Assembly: GCA_015665315.1 (NCBI GenBank) | Contig: JADFAK010000117.1 | Span: 1 to 42,516 of the forward strand | DNA from: Flavobacteriales bacterium | Lineage (GTDB): Bacteria; Bacteroidota; Bacteroidia; Flavobacteriales_D; Sanyastnellaceae | DNA: 42,516 nucleotides | Reading direction: 5' to 3' | In this document: piece by piece, positions 1 to 8,249 of the stretch | Numbering within the stretch: position 1 is the stretch's first letter | Layout of the letters: every line of letters begins with the position of its first letter | Made by a program: the position numbers and the translations under genes | The notes under the pieces: model-generated | Seen by the model: only the letters and a program-made list of their open reading frames with translations | Database searches by the model: none | What the model was told of the DNA's origin: nothing

Positions 1-2
1 AC

Positions 3-3000
3 GACCAAATTGGAGATATTTCGATTGTAATCAACGGCGTGCTTGATCTTCAAGGGGACGTATGCAATCGTGTTGTCTTCGAGCCTTACGAGGAAACCAG
101 TGATCTACATTTTTGGGAGGGACTTTACATCAATTCTGTGGCGGCCAATAATGACTTGAAGCATTTCAACTTGGAATATTCGCATGTTGGCTTGCAAATT
201 CAATCGGAGGCAATTATTGACAATGCGTTTATTACGAATTGTCCGGTTGGAATCACCACGCAGGGCGGTTCGCTCACGACCATTGAAAATAGCTGGGTTT
301 ATGGAAATGAAGGAACTGGGGTTTTGCTTTTGGGTGGAACAACGACGATCAACAACTCACGCATAGCTCAGAACGGAAAATTCGGAGTAGCCAATGCCAA
401 TTCATTTTACCTCGTGATGGGATTTTGCACCATTGAGGAAAATGCTTGGGGCGGCGTGTATATGGGAGGTGCTAGTACCAATGATATTCAGAACACTACT
501 TTCCAGAACAATGAAGGCTCGGGAATCGAGATCTCTGATTGGGCATTTAGCAATGACTTTTCTTCACCTGGAACTTCGCAGGTCCCACCATCAGTTGTGG
601 TTCATACCTGCAACTTTCTTGGGAATGCGGCAAGCACGCATGATTTTGTAAGCGCCAACAATTTTGGTTTCGTCGATATTCCGGATTGGGGTGCTTGCCA
701 GGGATTGATTCAAAACAACGTGGGACAAAGCGCCATGTATGAGCTTCCATTTGGTCACATCACTAGCCAATCGGCCACCATGGCGCGTTACTGCGGTGGT
801 GGAGATGCTTGGCAGGCAAGTTGGAACAGAATTTACAAATTACGCAATGGATACACCGATGTTGAATTGGGAACAGCCACGCAAAGCGGTTATACGACCT
901 GCGAATGTGGATATGTAACCAATTTGGGAAATCGCTACCATGCCAGTACAAAGACCTTTTCGGGTAGTTATGCGCCCACAGACAAATACTATTGGTATAT
1001 CGGTGCCAATTCCACCAGCGACCACGGTATATGGGATGTTGAAACGTCCATTTCTCTGGGCGGATTTGAAGTCTACTCTACTGTAGGCGACGCAGCCGAT
1101 TTCGATTTCACCAACAACTATTGGGGAACATTTGTGGGTGTCGATGCCCTGGTGTATGACGTGGATAATTCGAATACCAACTATTCGGCATTTGTGACTA
1201 CGGAATTTCAATTTGCCTACGCCGAAGTCGATGACGGTTTGCCAGTCATTCCACTTGGAGACGACACCAATATATGTGAAGGAACAGGAATCGTGCTCGA
1301 CGCGGGAAATCCAGGTTCGGAATATTACTGGCTTCCTGGTGAGTTCAATACACAGACTTTAGAGGTTTTCGACGCGGGCACTTATTCAGTGACAGTGACC
1401 AACGACTGTGGATTCAACAGTGCTGAGATCGAAATCCTCGGAGTTGATCCATTGCCTGTGACGCCTATCGCCCCGGTTGGGCAGACGCTTTTATGTCCGA
1501 ATTCGGCCAATACGAGCTACACCATTGACAATGCGGATTACGCCGATAGTTATGCATGGACAATCGATCCACTAGCAGCTGGATCGGTTAGCGGAACAGG
1601 AACAACAGCGGTTGTGAACTGGGAGAACAGTTTTATAGGAACAGCAACTTTGGCTGTTAAGTCGATCAACGCTTGTGGCGAGAGTTCGCTTTCAACCGCC
1701 TTGGAAATTGACATTATCAACGCACCGAATTCACCTTCACAGCCCTTGGGCGAAACTGCTTTTTGTTCGCAGCCTGTGAGTTCGGAATTCACGACTGAAG
1801 GGACTCCCTTGTCTGAAACCTACACATGGGAAATCGTCCCATCGGCCGCCGGATCTATTTCGGGAACGGGTACAACGGGAACTGTAACCTGGGATCCTGA
1901 CTACGTGGGAGTGGCTGAAATCAGTGTGACTGGAATAGGCTATTGTGGTGTAGGTAGTGCTTCTCAGAGTTTGAGTGTGAGCCTAGGAATCTATGAAGCG
2001 ACGATAAGTGGAACGGCCGAGGGTTGCTTCGGCGAGACGATTACGCTTTCAGCAAATGAGGCAGATAGCTACGATTGGTCAACTGGAGATGATACCCAGG
2101 AAATTGAAGTGACTTTATCGGATGCGCAGACGGTCACTCTTACCATCAACGACGACGACGGTTGCGAAGCGGAAACCTCGATTAATCTGACTTCTCTGGC
2201 ACTTCCAGATGTCATGGTGAGCGGTGATTTTGATATTTGTCCGGGTGGAACGACAACCTTGACTGCCTCAGGAGGTGACTTATACTTGTGGAGCACGGCA
2301 GATGTCGATTCGCAAATAGATGTAAGTCCGAACGACGACACATCGTATTCAGTTGAAGTTACTGGCAGCAATGGATGTAGTTCGACGATGGAAATCGATG
2401 TCGTTGTACACGACAATCCGACCATAACGATTGCTGGTTCGACGACCGTGTGCGCTGGTCAGAATTCTACGCTAGAGGCTCAAGGTGGAGCGACCTACGT
2501 TTGGGATGGCGGACCGGCAACAGCCATGTATACCATTAACCCAACCATGGAGACTACGTATACGGTAGTTGGAACATCGGCATTTGGATGTTCGAGCTCT
2601 GCACAGATTACGGTTTCGACCATGGCTTCTCCTGATGGAGCTGTTTCAGGGGCAGACTTAGTCTGCGCAGGCGAGTCGACGACATTGACTGCTTCGGGGG
2701 GTACGTCGTATGATTGGGACGGCGCATCGAACACGGCCTCACTGGTTGTTTCTCCAGATGAAACGACGACCTACACAGTATTCGTAAGCAATGGATCGGG
2801 ATGTACGGACACTGTTCAGTGGACAGTTGAAGTCTCAGATTTCTCGGATGCTGAGATTACGGGCGACTCGGATATTTGCGCTGGGGAATCTGCCACGTTA
2901 ATAGCTAGCGGCGGTGGGACTTATGTATGGAACACGACAGATGAAGGAGCGGTATTGAACGTCACGCCTACTCAAACGACGCAATACACAGTAGAAGTAA

Positions 3001-3533
3001 CCAACAGCGATGATTGTTCGACCACAGTGGACTGGATTATAACGGTACACGCTGCCCCAGCGATTCCTACGATTGTCGGTTTTGGGGGCGAGTTGTTGTC
3101 GAGTGCAACTTCTGGCAACCAATGGTATTACGAGGGTGTGCCTTTACCAAATGGAACAGGACAAACATTCGACCCAACCCAAAACGGAAACTACTGGGTA
3201 GTGGTAACGAATGAATTCGGATGCTCTTCGCAGTCGGAGCCATTGTTTGTCGACGTGACTTCAGTAAACGAACTATCAAATGAACTAAGCTTCATGCTTT
3301 CTCCAAATCCGGCTTCGAACTTGGTTCAAGTTCAGTTTGACCAGTGGTCGGCCGGAACGGTAGCATTTGATATTTACGATTCGGTCGGACGAAAAGTCTG
3401 GAGTTTGGAGACTGTTGTTTCTTCGAATGGTTTGGTGAGTCTTGATATTCAGGGATTGAGTAGTGGCAACTTTATACTAAGCGCAGCGAACGATGGCCTT
3501 GTGGTTACTCGTCCGTTGATTGTATCGAAGTAA
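3..3533 (+). CDS. T9SS-sorted surface protein with beta-helix and five Ig-like repeats (5' partial)
   Basis: The reading frame is open to the left window edge, so the true start and signal peptide lie outside; the GTG at 39 is not a convincing start. The first 220 or so residues have the short Asn/Gly-rich turns of a right-handed parallel beta-helix (for example IENSWVYGNEGTG and FTNNYWG). The middle holds PKD-like modules with the pattern SGTGTT..V.W. Five tandem modules of about 71 residues follow (nt 1995-3060), each with C-x-G near the start, a Y-x-W core and a final GC. The last 80 or so residues (LSPNPASNLVQV... to a short basic end) are a type A T9SS C-terminal sorting domain. The protein is probably exported by T9SS and attached or released at the surface, perhaps as an adhesin or glycan-binding protein. 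No catalytic residues are recognisable. The exact ligand is unknown. Confidence 0.85.
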   Translation, partial: DQIGDISIVINGVLDLQGDVCNRVVFEPYEETSDLHFWEGLYINSVAANNDLKHFNLEYSHVGLQIQSEAIIDNAFITNCPVGITTQGGSLTTIENSWVYGNEGTGVLLLGGTTTINNSRIAQNGKFGVANANSFYLVMGFCTIEENAWGGVYMGGASTNDIQNTTFQNNEGSGIEISDWAFSNDFSSPGTSQVPPSVVVHTCNFLGNAASTHDFVSANNFGFVDIPDWGACQGLIQNNVGQSAMYELPFGHITSQSATMARYCGGGDAWQASWNRIYKLRNGYTDVELGTATQSGYTTCECGYVTNLGNRYHASTKTFSGSYAPTDKYYWYIGANSTSDHGIWDVETSISLGGFEVYSTVGDAADFDFTNNYWGTFVGVDALVYDVDNSNTNYSAFVTTEFQFAYAEVDDGLPVIPLGDDTNICEGTGIVLDAGNPGSEYYWLPGEFNTQTLEVFDAGTYSVTVTNDCGFNSAEIEILGVDPLPVTPIAPVGQTLLCPNSANTSYTIDNADYADSYAWTIDPLAAGSVSGTGTTAVVNWENSFIGTATLAVKSINACGESSLSTALEIDIINAPNSPSQPLGETAFCSQPVSSEFTTEGTPLSETYTWEIVPSAAGSISGTGTTGTVTWDPDYVGVAEISVTGIGYCGVGSASQSLSVSLGIYEATISGTAEGCFGETITLSANEADSYDWSTGDDTQEIEVTLSDAQTVTLTINDDDGCEAETSINLTSLALPDVMVSGDFDICPGGTTTLTASGGDLYLWSTADVDSQIDVSPNDDTSYSVEVTGSNGCSSTMEIDVVVHDNPTITIAGSTTVCAGQNSTLEAQGGATYVWDGGPATAMYTINPTMETTYTVVGTSAFGCSSSAQITVSTMASPDGAVSGADLVCAGESTTLTASGGTSYDWDGASNTASLVVSPDETTTYTVFVSNGSGCTDTVQWTVEVSDFSDAEITGDSDICAGESATLIASGGGTYVWNTTDEGAVLNVTPTQTTQYTVEVTNSDDCSTTVDWIITVHAAPAIPTIVGFGGELLSSATSGNQWYYEGVPLPNGTGQTFDPTQNGNYWVVVTNEFGCSSQSEPLFVDVTSVNELSNELSFMLSPNPASNLVQVQFDQWSAGTVAFDIYDSVGRKVWSLETVVSSNGLVSLDIQGLSSGNFILSAANDGLVVTRPLIVSK

Positions 3534-3554
3534 ATCCATTTCTCGTAAAATAAT

Positions 3555-3588
3555 AAAAGCCCTGTTCTCAATCGAGAACAGGGCTTTT
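3555..3588 (+). terminator. Strong hairpin terminator, probably bidirectional
   Basis: A perfect 15-bp inverted repeat (AAAAGCCCTGTTCTC / GAGAACAGGGCTTTT) with a 4-nt loop starts 21 nt after the stop of the upstream cargo gene. It has T-runs on both strands. A degraded copy of the same hairpin lies at 4638-4670 beside the spondin gene. Confidence 0.85.
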
Positions 3589-3613
3589 TATGTCAATGAT
3601 GAAAATCTCGTGG

Positions 3614-3651
3614 TTAGTTGGTAGAAATGGTCACCTTCATACTATTTGCGA
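3614..3651 (-). pseudogene. Decayed 3' end of a spondin-domain paralogue
   Basis: Read on the minus strand this stretch gives FANSMKVTISTN-stop, close to the end of the intact spondin lipoprotein (SNMIKVTISAN-stop at 4698). Similarity continues through the 3' untranslated bases into the terminator: 3581-3616 resembles 4664-4700, including the motif TCAAT-ATGAAA at equal distance from the stop. An in-frame stop lies just upstream of the matching codons. A weak echo of the NQAPRQSA-coding bases is visible near 3697-3718. No full reading frame remains. I read it as the leftover tail of a tandem paralogue. Confidence 0.5.
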
Positions 3652-3746
3652 ATTAGGTTGTAATATTAGGCTTTTGAATGTGTTTGGAAACGCGCACGAG
3701 CGGGGGGTGATTGGCTGAAATATTTAATGTTTTATAAGTAGTTTTA

Positions 3747-4466
3747 ATGGTTCGAGTATTCAATTTTTCTTTGATATTTCTTATAGCCCTATCAAGTTGT
3801 TTTGAAGAAAACACTATAACTAGTGAGAAAGACAGTGAAATTCTGCTAGCAACTGTCGATACTTCATTGATTGGTGATTGGTATTGTGTCTATGAAAAAG
3901 TAGATGAATCAGTTCTTGGAAATACAGAATATTATTATCCAGGTGTGGGTTTTCTAAAAGTGCGCAGCGACCGCACATGCTTTATATACAACGGATTCAA
4001 TGAAGGTATGGCGGTTTTTCCGGACACATGCTTAAATACTCGCGACGGCTTGAGAACAAATAGCTCCAGTGACTATTTCGCATTAAATCCTTCTATGATA
4101 AATGACTCTTTGAGGATTACATTTGACTATCGAACTTTTGTGTTCGCAAAAAGGGAAAAAAAATGCAACCAAGAAGTTGATCTGGTGGAGGTTAAAAAAT
4201 TCTTAACTTCATCCGACAGCGTGCAATTGTTAAGCGAAAAAATGCCTCCTGTTTGGTTAAGTTTTAACCAAGATGGTCTTTTTGAAATTCATCCTGAATC
4301 TTTTGAAATTGAAAGAGATTATAGTATTGTAGTTTATGACAGTACCTATTTTCTGCACTTAGGAGTACCCTTCAACCACACGTACTTAATTGAGAGTTTG
4401 TTAAACGATAGCCTTGAAGTACAGTTATTAAATTATCAATCTATGGATTTTACAATAACAAGGTAA
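3747..4466 (+). CDS. Hypothetical lipoprotein, AT-rich
   Basis: This 239-residue protein starts with a hydrophobic signal (residues 4-15) followed by the lipobox ALSSC, with Cys18 as the predicted lipidated residue. The segment around residues 40-70 (LIGDWYCVYEK...) resembles the opening strand of lipocalin-like beta-barrel lipoproteins, which often read 'L.G.W'. This is only a resemblance and I do not recognise the family. The ATG at 3747 gives a complete signal peptide. The gene is clearly more AT-rich than its neighbours, with many TTA, AAT and ATA codons. It sits between a spondin remnant and the intact spondin gene, and no operon partner is evident. It may be a recent acquisition, but composition is the only evidence. 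Confidence 0.75.
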   Translation: MVRVFNFSLIFLIALSSCFEENTITSEKDSEILLATVDTSLIGDWYCVYEKVDESVLGNTEYYYPGVGFLKVRSDRTCFIYNGFNEGMAVFPDTCLNTRDGLRTNSSSDYFALNPSMINDSLRITFDYRTFVFAKREKKCNQEVDLVEVKKFLTSSDSVQLLSEKMPPVWLSFNQDGLFEIHPESFEIERDYSIVVYDSTYFLHLGVPFNHTYLIESLLNDSLEVQLLNYQSMDFTITR

Positions 4467-4484
4467 TCCGGTAATGCCCCCGCT

Positions 4485-4507
4485 GGTGTCAGTTTGTAAC
4501 TGATAGC
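4485..4507. repeat. Short imperfect hairpin downstream of the lipoprotein gene
   Basis: GGTGTCAGTT, then TGT, then AACTGATAGC can fold with two mismatches; the inner CAGTT/AACTG arms are exact. It has no T-tract, so it is a poor terminator. It could be a remnant of a REP-like or miniature element, but no second copy is seen in the window. Confidence 0.25.
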
Positions 4508-4637
4508 ATTTTACTCATACGTTACAGTTGAAATAGTAGTCCCTAAATAACGATTGCTTTTAGGAAAATAGCAGTCATAATATCAGACTTAGAACGCATT
4601 GCCAACACACAAGAGCGATCCCGAAATTTAGATAAAC

Positions 4638-4670
4638 AAAAGCCCCGTCCTCAAGCAAGAACAGGGCTTT
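4638..4670 (-). terminator. Imperfect hairpin terminator of the spondin gene
   Basis: An inverted repeat (AAAGCCC...GGGCTTT with three mismatches further in the stem) lies 28 nt past the stop of the minus-strand spondin gene. On that strand it is followed by a T-rich run. It is a diverged copy of the perfect hairpin at 3555-3588. Confidence 0.6.
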
Positions 4671-4697
4671 CTACATCAATCATGAAATCCACTCGAC

Positions 4698-5945
4698 TTA
4701 ATTGGCCGAAATGGTCACTTTAATCATATTCGAGATTGAAGGGGTATTGCTGCTTGCATTGGTTTCCTCTATTACATTTCCGCTTTCATCGGCACCTGTG
4801 TCGGCGGCAGACTGACGAGGGGCTTGATTGGCTCCTGCTCCGGCATATTCATCTACTTCCGTTCCAGCGTCGTAGAGTTTGAGCGAACTCGTAATATCTC
4901 CTGTCACTGCATTGCCTCCTGAATACAAGTTCATGCCATTGGCTGCGATGAACCAGTCGTTTGATTGAACGAGCATGGTGGCGAAAGACAATTTGTCGCC
5001 GTCCTCTGCATCGAAACTAAAGCTGTACGACTCCCCTGGGAATATTGGAGCCGCTCCACTCCCTCCTACTGGTGTGTTGAATACGTTCGTGAATCCCGAT
5101 GGATCTCCATCTTCGGCCAAGGCTTCTAGTGATCCCGAGGCGGCAGTTCCGCTGGTGAATAGTCCGTTTGAGGTGCCGACGTAGTATGCTCCTGGGGCAA
5201 ATGGTGATACCAGTCCGCTCATAGCGCCTAAATTTTCCTCCAACATCGCGTTGTTGCCGTCTTCGGCCATTCTCTCGATGGCTTCCGTTGCGGCCGCTCC
5301 TTCGGTGAACAAAGGCGATTGTCCCATTCCGTGAACCACCCATGCGCCGGGTGCGAGAGGTGATTCCAATGATCCGCCGTTGCTCACGTTGTTGATTGTC
5401 AAGGTGAACTCGGTTCCTCCGTCGTGCGACAAGGTGATTTCGATGATGTCCTCATCTGCTGGATAGGTGAACCCGTCGGCGATATTCGTGATCAACTCTA
5501 CTGTTCCGTTTTCGTCCGGACCGGTGTTCGGCCCCGATTGGTTGGGCGGCTGATTGGCTCCTGCGCCCGGCTCTTCATTTACTTCTGTCCCGGCATCCCA
5601 GAGGTCAAACATTGCTGTGATGTCACCGGTAATCGCGTTTCCATCTCCATCGTAGAGAGCAAATCCATTTGCGCTTGTCGCGTAGAATAAGTCATTGGAT
5701 TGCACAAACATGGTGGCTAGACTAAGGTAATGGCCAACTCCCGCATTGAATGTGATCGACTCGCTTGAGCCTGGCATGTTGAGGCCCGTTACTCCTGAAT
5801 TGAAGTAGTCTTTTTCGGCGAAGTTGTTCTCGACAGTCACGGTAAACGTACGCGGACCGCTCATTTCATCATCGTCCTTATCTTTTTTACAGCTGCTTAG
5901 TAGAATAGCACAGGCGGCCATGGACATTAGAATTGCTTTTTTCAT
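4698..5945 (-). CDS. Double spondin-domain lipoprotein
   Basis: A 415-residue protein with a signal peptide and lipobox LLSSC (Cys19), followed by KKDKDDDE. Lys plus acidic residues directly after the Cys is the known Bacteroidota surface-lipoprotein export signature, so I infer it is exposed on the cell surface. Two Spondin_N-like modules are present. The first (about residues 33-175) carries FTVTVENNF, LATMFVQSNDLFYA and DAGTEVNEEPGAGANQ. The second (about 185-415) carries the fuller form with APGAWVVHGMGQSPLF, FPGESYSFSF, FATMLVQSNDWF and AGAGANQAPRQS. In animals the spondin N domain binds lipids or matrix; the role in bacteria is unknown. The gene stands alone, with its own terminator at 4638-4670 and a decayed paralogue tail at 3614. 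The ATG start matches the signal peptide. Confidence 0.85.
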   Translation of the reverse strand: MKKAILMSMAACAILLSSCKKDKDDDEMSGPRTFTVTVENNFAEKDYFNSGVTGLNMPGSSESITFNAGVGHYLSLATMFVQSNDLFYATSANGFALYDGDGNAITGDITAMFDLWDAGTEVNEEPGAGANQPPNQSGPNTGPDENGTVELITNIADGFTYPADEDIIEITLSHDGGTEFTLTINNVSNGGSLESPLAPGAWVVHGMGQSPLFTEGAAATEAIERMAEDGNNAMLEENLGAMSGLVSPFAPGAYYVGTSNGLFTSGTAASGSLEALAEDGDPSGFTNVFNTPVGGSGAAPIFPGESYSFSFDAEDGDKLSFATMLVQSNDWFIAANGMNLYSGGNAVTGDITSSLKLYDAGTEVDEYAGAGANQAPRQSAADTGADESGNVIEETNASSNTPSISNMIKVTISAN

Positions 5946-6100
5946 CTTTATTCGATTGGTTATTTATTCGTTTCTGGAGCACACAACGACGCGCTCGATT
6001 TGTTGAAGCGAAGTAATACCAACCCTATTGGGAAGTTCTTGCAAGAGTATCAGCAATCTTGACTTTTTGATCACGGATTTATCACATGAGGGGAAAGAAT

Positions 6101-6922
6101 CTACAACTCCATACCCATTTCAAACTGCTTGACAGTCTCCTTGAAATGGTGAAGATTCAATTGAAGAATACGCTCGGAAATGGACATATCCACGTTGTTA
6201 ATCTTGATCTCGTCGGAGACCAGACTCATGCCTTCGAATAGCGCATCCCAACTTTCATGGGTCGATTCGATGACGCCAAATTGTGCTACTTGATTGGTTT
6301 CGGGAATAAATACGAAGTAGGCCACCATTGCATTGTTTGCAGAAACGATGAAACCCCGGCAATCTGTAAACACCAATGTCTCTTCCTGGTTGTCCCACGA
6401 ATAAGCCGCCTCGACCGAAGATACCGACCAGTCCCAATCGGTCATATCCGCTTCATTGACCTCAACACTTGATTCACCTAGCGACTTGGACTGGCGCTTG
6501 AAACATTGGAATTCTCGTCGGATTTCAAAACCGACCTTTTTATAGACCGATACCGCTTTTTCGTTTTGCTGAATGACTTCTAGAAGTGTGTAGGTAATTC
6601 CCTTCATCTTGAGATCGGGAAGCGCAAATTCATACATCGCAGCAACTATGCGTCGGCCCCGAAATTCTGGCAAAACACCTGTACCCGTGTTGAAGGCAAT
6701 GACTTGTCCGCCGCGATAATCAATAGCGTGAATCAAGAAAGCGATAAGCTCCCCATCTTCGAACGCGCCGTAGGAAAAATCCAGTTTGACCCCAGCCGAT
6801 TCCCATCGATCAAGATAGAAATCATGATCCGTCGGAAACGCCACATAATACCCCTCAAAAGCCTTTAAAAAGCAATCAATCACCTCATGAATATCAACCG
6901 ATTCGAGTGTACGTACTTCCAT
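6101..6922 (-). CDS. GNAT-family N-acetyltransferase
   Basis: This 273-residue protein has an N-terminal GNAT fold. The acetyl-CoA-binding motif A is visible around residues 80-95 (GTGVLPEFRGRRI), and the motif B region follows (NEKAVSVYKKVGFEIRREF, about 122-140). The last 120 or so residues have no clear motif and may be a second, degenerate GNAT-like lobe. The substrate cannot be told from sequence. The start codon lies 9 nt downstream of the TolC-type gene's stop, in the same direction, so the gene is probably the last member of the RND efflux operon. It might modify an exported compound, but the linkage could also be incidental. Confidence 0.8.
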   Translation of the reverse strand: MEVRTLESVDIHEVIDCFLKAFEGYYVAFPTDHDFYLDRWESAGVKLDFSYGAFEDGELIAFLIHAIDYRGGQVIAFNTGTGVLPEFRGRRIVAAMYEFALPDLKMKGITYTLLEVIQQNEKAVSVYKKVGFEIRREFQCFKRQSKSLGESSVEVNEADMTDWDWSVSSVEAAYSWDNQEETLVFTDCRGFIVSANNAMVAYFVFIPETNQVAQFGVIESTHESWDALFEGMSLVSDEIKINNVDMSISERILQLNLHHFKETVKQFEMGMEL

Positions 6923-6931
6923 TGAAAAATG

Positions 6932-8224
6932 CTATAAATCGTTGCCCTTGATGACGTGCAGTTTATACTGTGCCTTATTGTGTTTAGCGACTGCGCGCAA
7001 ATAGTCCAATTGAGCCTGAATGTAATTTTCCTGCGCCTGCATCAACTCAAATGGCACAACCGTACCCTCTTCTTGGCGTTGCATGCATTGCTTGAGGACT
7101 TCTGAGCCCAAATTCCGGCCTTCTTCGGCAAGTTGCAGTTGTTCTGTAGCGCCGGTGAGGATCGCCTCTGCTCCGCGGACTTGCGCGTTGGTCGTAGATT
7201 TTAGCTGATCGATGTGAAGTTGCTGCATAGCTATGCGGGCTTCGACTTGTTTGGACTCGCCGTTAAAAATCAACTGGCCCAGAGGAATGTTCCACATGAC
7301 CGAAGCCGTTGCCACTTGGGTGGGATATAAGGGTGTTGGAATATCACCAAATAGTGAGGTATATCCACCCAGTTTCATTTCGGGCATCCAAATTCTCGTT
7401 CGAATATACTTTCGTTCAGTCTCCAGTACTTGCAAGGAATACTGTGCCGACTGGATGCTGTGTTGCTTTTGGAATAAGTCTTCGTTGACAACCAATCTAT
7501 CGGCAACACTCTCCAATTCCAAAGGAAGCAACTGATCTCCAGCTTCAAGAGAGTACACCTCATTCAAATTTAAGAGACGCATGAGCTCGGAAGCACTTGC
7601 CGACTGGCTCATTTTAGCATCCAACATACTCACTTTGAGGTGGTTGTGATTGCTTTTGGCCAGAAGTAAGTCTGACTGATACCGCAATCCGGCGTCTACT
7701 TGAACTTTGAGTTGCTCAATGAGCACTTCATTCTGTTCAACCAGTTGCTCGTAAGCGGCATGGCTTAGTTGGGCTGAAATGAAATCATAATACACGTCAA
7801 TCGTCTCCAAGAGCGCATCATTTCGCTCGGCGCGCGTGGCGTATTCGGCAGCTTGAATTTCGAGATTGGCGATTTGGGTTTCGTGAATACCTTGGGCAAA
7901 ATTCCAGGTTCCTTCTCCACCTACTCCACCCCAAAGGCTCTTTCTCGTTACATCGGTGAAAAATCGACCATCGCCGTTCATGGCAGATCCCCACAAGCGA
8001 TCGATGGCCAGTCCGGCATAGATCTCCGGCACCCACCATTCTCTCGATTTGAGGAACTTGGCGTGGGCCTCTTCTTGCTTGAGAATGGACTGCTGGATGG
8101 TCAAGTTATTGGCTCCACCAAGCTGCAGAACTGTCGGCAAATCAATTACCAAGAGGTCATCTTGAGCCGCGCCAGTCGTACAAATGGCCAAACTCAGTGC
8201 GATTGTCAGTATGATTCGATGCAT
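6932..8224 (-). CDS. TolC-type outer membrane efflux protein
   Basis: A 430-residue protein with a signal peptide (MHRIILTIALSLAICTTGAAQ), then two repeats rich in long amphipathic alpha-helices and Gln/Glu/Ala, as in the TolC/OEP family. The central part includes the strand-and-turn segment MPEMKLGGYTSLFGD and the helix start VEARIAMQQLHIDQLK. The frame continues upstream to a TTG at 8242, but the ATG at 8224 gives a normal signal peptide and is preferred. The gene lies 25 nt downstream of the adaptor gene. It should form the outer membrane channel of a tripartite RND pump with the two upstream genes. Confidence 0.88.
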   Translation of the reverse strand: MHRIILTIALSLAICTTGAAQDDLLVIDLPTVLQLGGANNLTIQQSILKQEEAHAKFLKSREWWVPEIYAGLAIDRLWGSAMNGDGRFFTDVTRKSLWGGVGGEGTWNFAQGIHETQIANLEIQAAEYATRAERNDALLETIDVYYDFISAQLSHAAYEQLVEQNEVLIEQLKVQVDAGLRYQSDLLLAKSNHNHLKVSMLDAKMSQSASASELMRLLNLNEVYSLEAGDQLLPLELESVADRLVVNEDLFQKQHSIQSAQYSLQVLETERKYIRTRIWMPEMKLGGYTSLFGDIPTPLYPTQVATASVMWNIPLGQLIFNGESKQVEARIAMQQLHIDQLKSTTNAQVRGAEAILTGATEQLQLAEEGRNLGSEVLKQCMQRQEEGTVVPFELMQAQENYIQAQLDYLRAVAKHNKAQYKLHVIKGNDL

Positions 8225-8249
8225 ATCTTTCTTTTCTACCAAGTTTGCA

